Counted from the first letter of the stretch, positions 35,764 through 44,635 are shown. The stretch is DNA of 64,000 nucleotides from Kordia sp. (GCF_022447245.1 NZ_JAKVBC010000006.1:102796-166795); one strand, 5' to 3'. Translations and numbers: made by a program. The notes: generated by a model not told the origin, from the sequence alone.

Positions 35764-36957
35764 ATGAATCTACACGAATACCAAGGAAAAGAAATATTAG
35801 CAAGTTTTGGCGTACGCGTTCAAAGAGGAAAAGTAGCGTCAACCCCAGCAGAAGCTGTTGAAGCTGCAAAGCAATTAACCGAAGAAACTGGCACAGGATG
35901 GCACGTGATTAAAGCACAAGTACATGCTGGTGGACGTGGAAAAGGAGGTGGAGTTAAACTTGCCAAAAATCTGCAAGAAGTAGAAGATATCGCAGGACAA
36001 ATCATCGGAATGGATTTGGTAACACCACAAACTTCTGCTGAAGGAAAGCGTGTACACCAAGTATTAATCGCTGAAGATGTATACTATCCTGGTGATAGTG
36101 AGCCAAACGAATTTTATATGTCTGTATTATTAAACAGAGCTACAGGACGTAACATGATTATGTATTCTACAGAAGGTGGAATGGATATTGAAACAGTTGC
36201 AGAAGAAACGCCACATTTAATTTTTACAGAAGAAATTGATCCTGCACAAGGATTGTTACCTTTCCAAGCGAGAAGAGTAGCATTCAACTTAGGATTAAGT
36301 GGAACTGCATTTAAAGAAATGACGCGTTTTGTTTCTTCATTATACAAAGCTTATGTATCATCTGACTCATCATTATTTGAAATCAATCCTGTATTGAAAA
36401 CTTCTGATGATAAAATTATGGCAGTTGATGCCAAAGTAACTTTAGATGATAATGCATTATTCCGTCACAAAGATTACGCTGCTATGCGTGATATCCGTGA
36501 GGAGAATCCAATTGAAGTAGAAGCAAAAGAAGTTGGGTTAAACTATGTTGACCTTGATGGAAACGTTGGATGTATGGTAAACGGAGCTGGATTGGCAATG
36601 GCAACAATGGATTTAATCAAGATGGCTGGTGGAGAACCTGCAAACTTCTTAGATGTTGGAGGTACAGCTGATGCAAAACGTGTAGAAGAAGCGTTTAGAA
36701 TCATCTTAAAAGATCCGAATGTTAAAGCAATCTTAATTAATATTTTTGGTGGAATTGTACGTTGTGATCGTGTAGCACAAGGTGTAGTTGATGCTTATAA
36801 AAATATGGGAGATGCTATCAAAGTTCCAATCATTGTACGTTTACAAGGAACAAATGCTGATATCGCAAAAGAATTAATCGACAATTCTGGATTAGCTGTA
36901 GAGTCTGCAGTAGAATTCCAAGAAGCTGCTGACAAAGTACAAGCAGTGTTAGCGTAA
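35764..36957 (+). CDS. sucC: Succinate-CoA ligase (ADP-forming) subunit beta
   Basis: TCA-cycle enzyme; the beta subunit holds the ATP-grasp domain and contacts the phosphohistidine of SucD. 397 residues from ATG 35764 (MNLHEYQGKEILASFGVRVQRG). ATP-grasp features: VIKAQVHAGGRGKGGGVKLA and EINPVL; C-terminal CoA-ligase domain with GAGLAMATMDLIKMAGGEPANFLDVGG and INIFGGIVRCDRVAQG. A nine-codon longer version from TTG 35737 lies in the promoter. sucD is not adjacent: a terminator follows and the next gene is on the other strand. Confidence 0.97.
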   Translation: MNLHEYQGKEILASFGVRVQRGKVASTPAEAVEAAKQLTEETGTGWHVIKAQVHAGGRGKGGGVKLAKNLQEVEDIAGQIIGMDLVTPQTSAEGKRVHQVLIAEDVYYPGDSEPNEFYMSVLLNRATGRNMIMYSTEGGMDIETVAEETPHLIFTEEIDPAQGLLPFQARRVAFNLGLSGTAFKEMTRFVSSLYKAYVSSDSSLFEINPVLKTSDDKIMAVDAKVTLDDNALFRHKDYAAMRDIREENPIEVEAKEVGLNYVDLDGNVGCMVNGAGLAMATMDLIKMAGGEPANFLDVGGTADAKRVEEAFRIILKDPNVKAILINIFGGIVRCDRVAQGVVDAYKNMGDAIKVPIIVRLQGTNADIAKELIDNSGLAVESAVEFQEAADKVQAVLA

Positions 36958-36994
36958 CTAAAAATTAGTATATTATGTATCAATTTATATATTT

Positions 36995-37032
36995 AAAAAA
37001 AGCCTCTCTTAATTTTGAGAAAGGCTTTTTTT
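36995..37032. terminator. Bidirectional terminator between sucC and GH25 gene
   Basis: AAAAAAAGCCTCTCTTAA, then TTTTGAGAAAGGCTTTTTTT: long stem with one bulge, A run on one side and T run on the other. Confidence 0.88.
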
Positions 37033-37053
37033 GATACTTGTATTTTATATGTT

Positions 37054-37851
37054 TTACAGGCGACTTTCTTTAATGAAAGTTTTCAAGGCTTCTAAATCAC
37101 CATTAAAATAATCTTCATCATTCGTATAGCCTTGAATTTTATATGTATCTGATTTTTTCCAAAGTACATATCCTTTTTCTTGCCAAGTTACAGGCAGCAC
37201 TGGTGCCTTTTGCGATTCATAATCTGCAATCCAAAGCGGGTAATTTGCCAGTTCAGGATTATTTAAATATTGATTAGCAAAATCTATATTTGTGTATATA
37301 ATAGGTTTGACACCTAATCTTTCTTCGATAGTTTTTAATAATGTTAGTACGCTTAATTGAATATTATCAATAGATTGACCTCTCTCAATTCCGCCACCTT
37401 CTACGTCTACCACAGGAGGCAGGTCGTTTGGTTGAATATCTTTAATTTGTTCTATAAAAAAATCGGCTTGTGCTATAGGGTTATTGACACTTTCATAAAA
37501 ATGATACGCGCCTCTGATAAATCCTTTTTCTTTAGCCACTTTCCAATTGTGTTGAAACATTGGATCAACGATACCCGTTCCTTGCGTAGCCTTGCAAATA
37601 ATAAAATCAATGCTGTCTCTGCTTTTTTCTAAATCATCTATTTCATTTCCTTGGTAAAAAGAAATGTCGATTCCAAAAGCTGGTTTGGTGTTTTCGACTA
37701 CTTTTTCTTTTGGTTTAACAGGTTCTTCTTTTTGCGTTGGTTTCTCTGTTTTTTCGGTTTTTGCTGGTGTAGTTTCTTTTTTAGCATCTGCACACGCATA
37801 GATAAGTGTGATACAGAGCACTATCAAGATTTTAAAATAGGGTTGTTTCAT
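37054..37851 (-). CDS. GH25 lysozyme-like lipoprotein
   Basis: 265 residues: lipoprotein signal MKQPYFKILIVLCITLIYAC (Cys20), then a 35-residue linker of Lys/Glu/Pro/Thr repeats (ETTPAKTEKTEKPTQKEEPVKPKEK), then a GH25 muramidase domain (about 57-265). Catalytic-site motifs: GIDISFYQG at the first strand, PVVDVEGGG with the DxE acid pair near 146-150, and LWIADYES near 222. Family members cut the MurNAc-GlcNAc bond of peptidoglycan; lipid anchoring keeps it on the envelope. Monocistronic. Confidence 0.92.
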   Translation of the reverse strand: MKQPYFKILIVLCITLIYACADAKKETTPAKTEKTEKPTQKEEPVKPKEKVVENTKPAFGIDISFYQGNEIDDLEKSRDSIDFIICKATQGTGIVDPMFQHNWKVAKEKGFIRGAYHFYESVNNPIAQADFFIEQIKDIQPNDLPPVVDVEGGGIERGQSIDNIQLSVLTLLKTIEERLGVKPIIYTNIDFANQYLNNPELANYPLWIADYESQKAPVLPVTWQEKGYVLWKKSDTYKIQGYTNDEDYFNGDLEALKTFIKESRL

Positions 37852-37932
37852 TATGGTTGCTAATTTGATAGGTTGGTTAGTTACATAAAGTAAAGTAAAT
37901 TCAATTTAAATCAAAATGTTTGATAGTCGAAT

Positions 37933-38580
37933 CTATTTTAAGATATATGCTTCTTTGATGATTCCGCCAACTCCAATTGGGTTTTTCATCCAGGAAAAAA
38001 ATCCTACTCTCTTTATTTTTGCTTCTTTACCCATAATATCTTGCAATCCGTAACTACAGTAAGAAGCATGTGCACCAGAGCGAATGATCACACTTTTGTA
38101 ATTTTTGATCTTCTTGATTTTAATTTTCTTTTTGCCTAATGCCAAGAGTTTGTATGCTATTCCTGTAGAATATCCTGAATTTAAATATTCTACAGCATGT
38201 TTAAAGCTATGGATGCACTTTTTGGAGTAGTTTTCCTTTTGTAAATAAATTCGTTTTGCAATAATTGCGTAAATTTTGATAGCAGTCTCGTAATAGAGCG
38301 AACCTTCAATTTTTTTAATACCTGAGATATTCCGTACAATTTCAAAATCGGCTACATTTGTGGAAAGTGTATATCCATCTTTAAAGGTTACTTGAATTCG
38401 TTCCAAATCTTCTTCATAACTAGTAAATATATCTTCAATACTACTAAATTGTACCAAAGCAGCTTTAATGAGAGCAATTGTAACGCAGTTTCCATTTTTA
38501 TAATCATTTAAACATGCTTTAGTTTCTGGTCGAATGGTAACGACAGTTTGGTAAAAGTCTGTTATAATTTTTTTCTCCAT
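37933..38580 (-). CDS. Hypothetical protein, possible papain-like fold
   Basis: 215 residues, no signal peptide. I do not recognise the family. A conserved-looking DYKNGNCVTIALIKAAL (Cys32 after Gly-Asn, start of a helix) and a later strand SVIIRSGAHASYCSYG (His171) are arranged like the Cys-His dyad of papain-like proteases and transglutaminases; this is only a pattern-level guess. The middle part is Lys- and Ile-rich (LLALGKKKIKIKKIKNYKS). Stands alone between the GH25 gene and a broken lipoprotein gene. Confidence 0.65.
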   Translation of the reverse strand: MEKKIITDFYQTVVTIRPETKACLNDYKNGNCVTIALIKAALVQFSSIEDIFTSYEEDLERIQVTFKDGYTLSTNVADFEIVRNISGIKKIEGSLYYETAIKIYAIIAKRIYLQKENYSKKCIHSFKHAVEYLNSGYSTGIAYKLLALGKKKIKIKKIKNYKSVIIRSGAHASYCSYGLQDIMGKEAKIKRVGFFSWMKNPIGVGGIIKEAYILK

Positions 38581-38592
38581 GTTTATATTTGT

Positions 38593-39090
38593 TTAATTTA
38601 TTTCTACTGCTTTAAACTCAAAATTTTTATGAATTCCTGCAATAGGTTTAAAGTTGAAATATTCGTAATTGCTTCCATATTAAAGTAAAATAGCACTTTT
38701 TATAAATGTATCATCAGACTCGTTTTTAATTGATATAATAGATTTATTTTCAATCTTATAATCAAAAAAATGATAGGATTTATTTGCTTGATTAAACTTG
38801 TTTAAAGATGTAAATAATGTTTTGTCGTTGGGATCAAATGTAATCTTTCCTTTTATCAACAATGTGGTTATCATTGTTAAGTTGCTAAGTCTTTCGAAAG
38901 TTAGACCTTTCTTTTTTTGTTCATTGAAGCGTTCGTTGGTATACATCATATCGAGTTCATAAGCTTCTTTAAGTTTTTTCGAGTCAAAATCTTTGAGTTC
39001 TCCTTTGCTAGTGCATGCAATACATACTAACATCAATAATGAAATATAAAGAATAGGATTGTAGGTTTTGTTGTTATACATAGGTTTCAT
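38593..39090 (-). pseudogene. Hypothetical lipoprotein with premature in-frame stop
   Basis: From ATG 39090 the frame gives MKPMYNNKTYNPILYISLLMLVCIAC (lipoprotein signal) and 136 residues up to TAA at 38680-38682 (...DDTFIKSAILL). Reading through in the same frame gives 28 more protein-like residues (YGSNYEYFNFKPIAGIHK, then NFEFKAVEIN) to TAA at 38593. So a nonsense mutation probably shortened the protein; it may still be made in the short form. No known family. An upstream start at 39300 would run through the hsp20 operator region and is unlikely. Confidence 0.6.
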
Positions 39091-39201
39091 AATAATCAGT
39101 TCATGTAGTCCTAAAATACTATTATTTCGGAAATCTATGAAGTAATATAGCTTCTGATAGTTAAAACTTCGCCATCGTGTCACATCATTTTTTAATAAAA
39201 G

Positions 39202-39246
39202 TGTCATTATGTCATTTATTTGACATCTAAATATGTCAAAATGACA
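39202..39246. promoter_or_regulatory. TGTCA/TGACA half-site array upstream of hsp20
   Basis: Five half-sites in 45 bases: TGTCA at 39202, 39210 and 39234, TGACA at 39221 and 39242. They form two palindromes, TGTCA-N6-TGACA (39210-39225) and TGTCA-N3-TGACA (39234-39246). Located between the divergent lipoprotein pseudogene and hsp20, just above a sigma-54-like promoter, which is where an enhancer-binding activator or a repressor would sit. Confidence 0.55.
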
Positions 39247-39257
39247 TATTTTTCCGC

Positions 39258-39274
39258 TTGGAATCCTTTTTGCC
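39258..39274 (+). promoter_or_regulatory. Sigma-54-like promoter for hsp20
   Basis: TTGGAATCCTTTTTGCC keeps the invariant GG and GC separated by 10 bases and matches TGG-N8-TTGC of the -24/-12 class; the CAC after TGG is AAT here. Expected start about 39285, leaving a leader of about 58 bases to the hsp20 ATG. No TAnnTTTG element is seen for this gene. Confidence 0.45.
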
Positions 39275-39342
39275 ATATACAACTCGTATTTAAATAACAA
39301 ACTGAAAAAAAACAGAAATCAAATTATAAAAAAACAAATAAG

Positions 39343-39777
39343 ATGAACATAGTAAAAAGAAAAAACGTAGACTTCCCTTCAATTTTTGACGAATTATTCC
39401 AAACAGATTGGTTTGGTGGAACGGTAAATCCAACTTCTGCAAAAGGAAATATTCCAGCAGTAAACATCAAAGAAACAGCAAACGATTTTGTACTTGAAGT
39501 TGCAGTACCAGGAAAAGCAAAAGAAGATTTTATCCTGTCGTTAGATCATGATGTATTGACAATTAGTACAGAAGAAAAGAAGGATGAAACGGCAAAAGAC
39601 GACAATTATACACGAAGAGAATTTAGTTTTTCATCGTTCAAAAGATCTTTCAAATTACCGCAAACAGTAAACAAGAAAGAAATCAACGCAACATATACAA
39701 ACGGAATTTTACTAGTAGCGTTACCAAAACGTGAAGAAGACAAAGTAAAACCAAAGCGTGTCATAGAAATTTCATAA
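39343..39777 (+). CDS. Small heat shock protein Hsp20 (alpha-crystallin family)
   Basis: 144-residue ATP-independent holdase chaperone. A short N-terminal arm (MNIVKRKNVDFPSIFDELFQTDWF) is followed by the alpha-crystallin domain (about 38-135): PAVNIKETANDFVLEVAVPGKAKEDF, SFKRSFKLPQTVNKKEINATYTNGILLVALPK with the conserved NGIL..LPK ending, and a short tail with the I-x-I motif (VIEIS). Preceded by an apparent sigma-54-type promoter and an operator array, followed by a good terminator, so it is its own unit. Confidence 0.96.
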   Translation: MNIVKRKNVDFPSIFDELFQTDWFGGTVNPTSAKGNIPAVNIKETANDFVLEVAVPGKAKEDFILSLDHDVLTISTEEKKDETAKDDNYTRREFSFSSFKRSFKLPQTVNKKEINATYTNGILLVALPKREEDKVKPKRVIEIS

Positions 39778-39823
39778 AACACGTATTTGCATAATAATTA
39801 TTTAGGATTGGTTAGTTAATGGG

Positions 39824-39858
39824 AAAAGGGTTCGTCAAGAAATTGGCGAGCCTTTTTT
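39824..39858 (+). terminator. Terminator after hsp20
   Basis: AAAAGGGTTCGTC pairs with GGCGAGCCTTTTTT (one bulge), about 50 bases after the stop. Confidence 0.85.
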
Positions 39859-39941
39859 ATTTTGGTTAGTTCAGCACAAGTAGTTTTAGTGTTTTTATAT
39901 TCTTTATGTTAGAATTGTTAAAATGACTCAGTTTATTTTTA

Positions 39942-40499
39942 TTATCCTGGATCTTCACTAGAATATTTAAAAGTAGAAATTAAATTATTTTCATTAATAT
40001 GAATTCTTATATAATCAGATGCTCCACGTCCCAGAATATAAAACGTTTTAGCTTCTTTTTCAGTTGTGTCAGTATCTGAATCATCGTCCAGTTCAATTCT
40101 TTCCCAAGTTTTGATTTTCTCTTTTAAGTCAAAAATCATTTCATAATAGTAGGCTTCTTTTTTTTCGCAAGCCCAAGCATGTTCACTATCGTTTTTCACT
40201 TTAATACGTACTTTGTTGTCTAACTTAATATGTCCATTATAAGTTACTTTTCCGTCTGTTGAACCTGTACATCTATTATCTTCGTGGTATATAAATGTCC
40301 ACGTATCTCCAAATAAAGAAGATACATTTTCTCCATTTTTTAGTCTTTTAATAAAATTTAATGCTACATTTTTTCCATTTTTTGGGTTGTCAATCTGCTG
40401 TGAGTTTTTAGCTTTTTCAACACTCTTTTTTTCTTGGGAATTATTTTCTTTACAAGAAATGATCGAGACTATTAACGCTAAGTATAAAATTTGTTTCAT
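39942..40499 (-). CDS. Hypothetical lipoprotein
   Basis: 185 residues. Signal MKQILYLALIVSIISC (lipobox IISC, Cys16), then a Lys/Asn/Gln-rich linker and a compact domain with TWTFIYHEDNRCTGSTDGKVTYNG and RIKVKNDSEHAWACEKKEAYYYEMIFDLKEKI. Two Cys in the mature domain (around 76 and 105) may form a disulfide. Composition and layout suggest a beta-rich envelope protein. No family recognised. Intact, unlike its neighbours downstream. Confidence 0.72.
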   Translation of the reverse strand: MKQILYLALIVSIISCKENNSQEKKSVEKAKNSQQIDNPKNGKNVALNFIKRLKNGENVSSLFGDTWTFIYHEDNRCTGSTDGKVTYNGHIKLDNKVRIKVKNDSEHAWACEKKEAYYYEMIFDLKEKIKTWERIELDDDSDTDTTEKEAKTFYILGRGASDYIRIHINENNLISTFKYSSEDPG

Positions 40500-40547
40500 G
40501 CTTAAATTTTCTTGGGTTTATCGTGTTTATTCCATTTCAAATACTTT

Positions 40548-41234
40548 CTAAAAATCAATTTTATCATCTATATTTTCAGATGTTATTTCTCTCATTCGGA
40601 ACTTATTTAGTCCAATTTTTTCAATTCTTTCTTCTTTTTTAGGCTCCTCATAAAAAATGTCAAAAGTTACTTTACCTTTTACTTTCCATTGATCTTGGTC
40701 TAAACTAATTAATTCTAAACTTTTAAAACGAATTGCACAAGAAGAATAGTATTTTCCTAGTTCCATTATTCCGTCTTCATTTATATCTGATACAGGAAAG
40801 ACGTAATTAGTTTCTAAGCAAGGAGAATCGACTCTTATACGAGGAATATTAGGATCTGTAAAAATCACTCAAGCACCTTCTTCAATAGCATTTTCTTTTG
40901 TTATAAATAATTCAGGGATGATTAAAATAGAGTCATTTATGCCATCATTATTCAAGTCGCCCAAAGACTTCACTTCAGAATATCTTTCAATTCCATTTGT
41001 CAGTGTAGCCGTTAAAACAATGATAGAGGTATCTTTTAGAGATTCTTTAATTATAGGATGAGTTTCTGAATTTGTATGTAAACTTATTTTTTGAGATGGG
41101 TTTTCCCAATGGTCTTTCCAGTTGCTATATTCAGAAGTTTTAGTTTTTATAGGAACTTTATCATTATCATTATTTCTACAAGAAAAGATAAAGATTAATG
41201 ATGCTAAGCTTATTTTGAAAAGCAAGTTTTTCAT
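40548..41234 (-). pseudogene. Hypothetical lipoprotein split by in-frame TGA
   Basis: ATG 41234 starts MKNLLFKISLASLIFIFSC (lipoprotein signal). The frame runs to TGA at 40869-40871 after ...KENAIEEGA. Immediately after it, in the same frame, a second open stretch continues to 40548 with matching style: VIFTDPNIPRIRVDSPCLETNYVFPVSDINEDGIMELG. Both halves have an Asp/Asn-rich DLNNDGIND / DINEDGIME motif like the Ca-binding loops of FG-GAP or dockerin repeats, which supports one original protein of about 228 residues. Selenocysteine use is not supported. Confidence 0.78.
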
Positions 41235-41309
41235 ATTACTGATAAATAATGTATATCTAAGGAATTTCTATTATTTTTAAAACTACAATTTTCATATTCT
41301 TCCCCAAAA

Positions 41310-41807
41310 TCATAAAGAGTTTTTAATCTTTTCAATACCAATTTGCTGATCGTTTAAGAGTTCTCCAAATAGTGGAATACCATCAGGAATCACAATTGGC
41401 ATGATAAAGGTTTGCAATTCATCTATGAGGTTTTCATTGAGTAAGATTGCATTGATTTGTCCGCTACCAATCAACCAAATATCTTTTCCTTCTTGTTGTT
41501 TCCAATTTTTGACAAACTCTTTATGATCTTTGGCAATAAAATGTACATCTTCGTTGTCTTTCAAATTAGGATTGGTAGTGAAAACTTAGTTTTTCTTTCC
41601 CTTATACGGAAAAGGAATGTTCCAACTTAGCACTTTTTGATAGGTTTTATTTCCCTGAATCGTTGTATCAATACTATTGCACATTTCATAAAAACCATAA
41701 TCTACACCTTCTGTATGTGGAATCGCGTCTAGCCAATTGACATCATCATTTAAGCGAGCAGTTTTTCCATCTAGGCTTATGGCAATATGTAATAATAGTT
41801 TTCTCAT
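41310..41807 (-). pseudogene. Dihydrofolate reductase/RibD-C family gene with in-frame TAA
   Basis: From ATG 41807: MRKLLLHIAISLDGKTARLNDDVNWLD, then FPYKGKKN followed by TAA (41586-41588). The same frame goes on VFTTNPNLKDNEDVHFIAKDHKEFVKNWKQQEGKDIWLIGSGQINAILLN... EKIKNSL to 41310. Family members read ...K(Y)VFTT here, so a single base change created the stop. The C-terminus also looks a little short. Functional members are NADPH-dependent reductases of unknown substrate. Confidence 0.85.
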
Positions 41808-41885
41808 AGAGAACTAAATATACAAAAAACAAAAGCTGATTTGATGAAATGATTAAGATGCTTTTGTTGCTGATAAGTTTTTAAG

Positions 41886-42584
41886 CTATTTTGAAACTTT
41901 GATTACTTTTGTTAAAACATAACCATTAGTTGTATTTCCAGGAAGCTTATCGGCCATATTTCTATTAAGACTGTTCCTAAATACGCCATCTCTTTTATTG
42001 CAAGTCTCAGCAGCACCATCTTAATTTTCAGATGTATACACTGCATTTGAGATAGTATCAGGAAAGGCAATTTGTGTTACTAAAAGCGATCGATCTTTTT
42101 GATCTAATACTTCAATATGAAGATGCGGAGCTCTTCCGGGATACCATCCGGGATAAATAGAAACGAAATTAACATTTCCATGCATATCTGTGGTTTGTCT
42201 TCCTCTTAAAAAGTTCTTATTTGTAAAATTTCCATCATTTTGCCATGCATATTCTGAGTAATTCCCATGAGCGTCACAGTGCCAGATATCTACAAACGCG
42301 TTAGGTAAAGGTTTGCAATTATTGTTAGCATCCTGTATGGTTATATTGATAATTAATGGCACACCAATACGATCTCCAATAATATTTTCTCTAACGACAT
42401 CAGCAGTTGATTTTAGAGGAAAAGGACCCGCAGTTTCTCTTGGTGATGTTTTACAATTATCATCATCATTTGAAGTTCTCTTGGAGTCAACTTTTTGATA
42501 TGATTGACTCGCTACGATTGTTCCTACGATTGGAAGTGTTAATGCTCCTACACCGAGGTTTTTAATAAATTTTTTCCTGTCCAT
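41886..42584 (-). pseudogene. Intradiol dioxygenase-like protein, C-terminus cut by in-frame TAA
   Basis: ATG 42584 begins MDRKKFIKNLGVGALTLPIVGTIV, an export signal with Tat-like character but no twin arginine. The beta-sandwich core has SPRETAGPFP, DIWHCDAHGNYSEY and the iron-site stretch WYPGRAPHLHIEVLDQ, as in intradiol ring-cleavage relatives. TAA at 42021-42023 follows AVYTSEN. In the same frame 45 codons continue (DGAAETCNKRDGVFRNSLN, NMADKLPGNTTNGYVLTKVIKVSK) to TAG 41886, matching the usual C-terminus. The truncated form may fold poorly. The PepSY-type gene starts 11 bases upstream and is probably co-transcribed. Confidence 0.82.
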
Positions 42585-42595
42585 GATTTTATGTT

Positions 42596-43135
42596 TTATG
42601 CAAATAATAGGATAAAAAGTATTGGGAATAACATACCTGCAACGGCTAGTTTCCAACCTCGACCTTTAAATCCTTTTTTACCCATTGGAATGAGTACACC
42701 TGTTACAGCAATCACTAACATGGCAACTCCAAAAATATCTGAATACCAAATCCAGAAGCTATTCGTAGATTTATGTAAATACATACTATGCCCAACAATA
42801 GGAACTTTTCGTTTGTACTCAACGGTTCCTTTTCCTGTTTTCATTTCGGTATCTAAAATTGCACTTTCTTTAAAGTATACTCTTAATGCTCCATCACGAA
42901 CCCTATGTCCATCATATTCCCCCAATTCTTTGGTTACGTTTGCTAAATATTCATCTGTGAGTGCTGCTTCATTTTCTGGGATTGCAATTTCAAAAGGCTT
43001 GGTTTCATAAGTATAATCCATTGGATACCAATCTTGACGATGATTCAGTATAATTCCTGAAAAAGAAAAAGCTTTAATTAACCCTACATAAAAGTATGCG
43101 ATATCGCGATGTAAGCTACGGTTCGTTATTTTCAT
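42596..43135 (-). CDS. PepSY-associated transmembrane protein
   Basis: 179 residues from ATG 43135 (MKITNRSLHRDIAYFYVGLIKAFSFSGIILNHRQDWYP). A membrane helix at about 12-32, a periplasmic middle with PepSY-like segments (RVRDGALRVYFKESAILDTEMKTGKGTVEYKRKVPIVGHSMYLHKS) and two helices near the C-terminus (about 128-148 and 160-178). The His-rich pattern (SLHRDIAYF, ILNHR, MYLHK) resembles PepSY-TM proteins near ferric reductases. A 29-codon upstream extension is hydrophobic and less likely. Runs into the dioxygenase-like gene. Confidence 0.8.
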   Translation of the reverse strand: MKITNRSLHRDIAYFYVGLIKAFSFSGIILNHRQDWYPMDYTYETKPFEIAIPENEAALTDEYLANVTKELGEYDGHRVRDGALRVYFKESAILDTEMKTGKGTVEYKRKVPIVGHSMYLHKSTNSFWIWYSDIFGVAMLVIAVTGVLIPMGKKGFKGRGWKLAVAGMLFPILFILLFA

Positions 43136-43316
43136 AAAAAATAGTTTTCCGTAAAACTCGTAGATAAAAAAGAATAAGAGAAAAAAAACAGTAAACAACA
43201 TAGTTTTTACCACAAACAACATTTGAATGATAAGTATGTTTATGATATTCAGGTAATTATATTAAAAAAGGGCATATGTAATACATGACCTTTAACTATA
43301 TTGTATAAAATGAAAA

Positions 43317-43895
43317 TTAATTCTTTTTTACATATTTAGTAAGAATCACAATATGTTGTCCGTTCACGCGTCCTTCGATATGTTCGGCATTGTCATGAAC
43401 CAAAGAAATGTTGCGAACTGGAGTTCCGCGTTTTGCGACAAAATTGGCTCCTTTTACGTTTAAATCTTTGATTAAAACAACACTGTCTCCAGCTTGCAAT
43501 TGTACGCCATTTACATCTAAATGTTTGATAGCATTTTCTTTGTCTTCTGCTTCTCCAGTGGCAGCTGCCCAGGCTAAATCATCTTCATCCAAATACATCA
43601 TATCGAGCAAATCTTGTGGCCAGCCTTCATTTTTCAATCGATGTAACATTCGCCATGCAACAATTTGAACCGCTTTTATTTCGCTCCACATGCTATCATT
43701 TAAGCAACGCCAATGGTTGGTATTCATAGTTTCAGGATCTTCTATTTGAGAAATACATGTTTCACAGGCGTGAATAGATTTTTCTAGTGCATGATCATGA
43801 TTTGGAGGTACGTGATAAATGGCTAAATTTTGGGTATTGCCACACAATTCGCATACAGCGCCACTACGTTTTTGGATGTCTCTTTCGATGCTCAT
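43317..43895 (-). CDS. PhnA/YjdM-like zinc-ribbon protein
   Basis: 192 residues, cytoplasmic. N-terminal zinc ribbon: Cys15 and Cys18 (AVCELCGN), then ACETC near 43-47. C-terminal PhnA domain with DVNGVQLQAGDSVVLIKDLNVKGANFVAKRGTPVRNISLVHDNAEHIEGRVNGQHIVILTKYVKK, a beta barrel typical of the family. Despite the historical name, the family has no proven role in phosphonate use. A TACTTTTG promoter element lies just upstream (43918-43925). Confidence 0.88.
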   Translation of the reverse strand: MSIERDIQKRSGAVCELCGNTQNLAIYHVPPNHDHALEKSIHACETCISQIEDPETMNTNHWRCLNDSMWSEIKAVQIVAWRMLHRLKNEGWPQDLLDMMYLDEDDLAWAAATGEAEDKENAIKHLDVNGVQLQAGDSVVLIKDLNVKGANFVAKRGTPVRNISLVHDNAEHIEGRVNGQHIVILTKYVKKN

Positions 43896-43917
43896 AGTTG
43901 ATTTTGAGAATTTGAGA

Positions 43918-43925
43918 CAAAAGTA
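43918..43925 (-). promoter_or_regulatory. -7 promoter element for the PhnA-like gene
   Basis: CAAAAGTA on the plus strand reads TACTTTTG on the minus strand, 23 bases before the ATG. Confidence 0.5.
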
Positions 43926-43996
43926 GAAGTTTCACTGAAAAATGAAAGCAGATAAGGTATTTATTTAATCGATTATAGTGAGATTAATAGTAGTTT

Positions 43997-44599
43997 TTAA
44001 TTGTAAATACGAATGATTTCGCCAGTTTGTTTTCCGTCCACGCTTTTGCGATACGCATTGATGACTTTTGGCATGGTAATAGGGTTGTGTCCAGGGAAAT
44101 ACGGATCATACTTTTCTACTGCATCTTCAACCAAACCAGAAGATACTACATTGACACGAATGCGACCTTCTAATTCTAAAATCACGGCTTTTACAAAACT
44201 GTGAATAGCACCATTTACCATGGCAGCACTGGTAGGCATAGGAACAGGTTCGTCAGCTAAAATTCCCGTGGTTAGTGTAATTGAACCACCTTTTTTCAAA
44301 TAATGTTACCCAATACGAACCAAATTCACTTGTCCCATCAATTTACTTTTGAAACCTATATAATAATCTTCTTCCAAAAGTTCATCAAATGGCTTTCATT
44401 TCGCTTCTCCAGCTGCGCAAATAATTGCATCAAGCGTTCCAATCCTTTCAAACATTGCTTTGATACTTTCGCTATTACTGATATCAACCGTAGCATCTCC
44501 GTTAGTACGTCCAGCAATTAATACTTCGTGTTTTTGCTAAAAATATGCAGTGATTTTTTTGCCTATTGTTCCGTTTTCTCCAATGATGAGTATTTTCAT
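43997..44599 (-). pseudogene. Short-chain dehydrogenase gene with three in-frame stops
   Basis: ATG 44599 opens a single frame of 201 codons that reads as an SDR protein: MKILIIGENGTIGKKI (dinucleotide loop), GRTNGDATVDISNSES, LDAIICAAGEAK, GGSITLTTGILADEPVPMPTSAAMVNGAI, RVNVVSSGLVED. It is interrupted by TAG (44537-44539, codon 21), TGA (44396-44398, codon 68, where family members have Trp in KWKPF) and TAA (44306-44308, codon 98). No frameshift is needed. Clearly dead unless suppressed. Confidence 0.9.
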
Positions 44600-44635
44600 A
44601 ACGAATGAATTTGTATGTTGCGGTTATGAGATAAT

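Noticed and set aside
40869..40871. TGA read as selenocysteine
   Set aside because: No SECIS-like hairpin was recognised and the flanking residues show no redox motif; neighbouring genes have TAA and TAG stops of the same kind.
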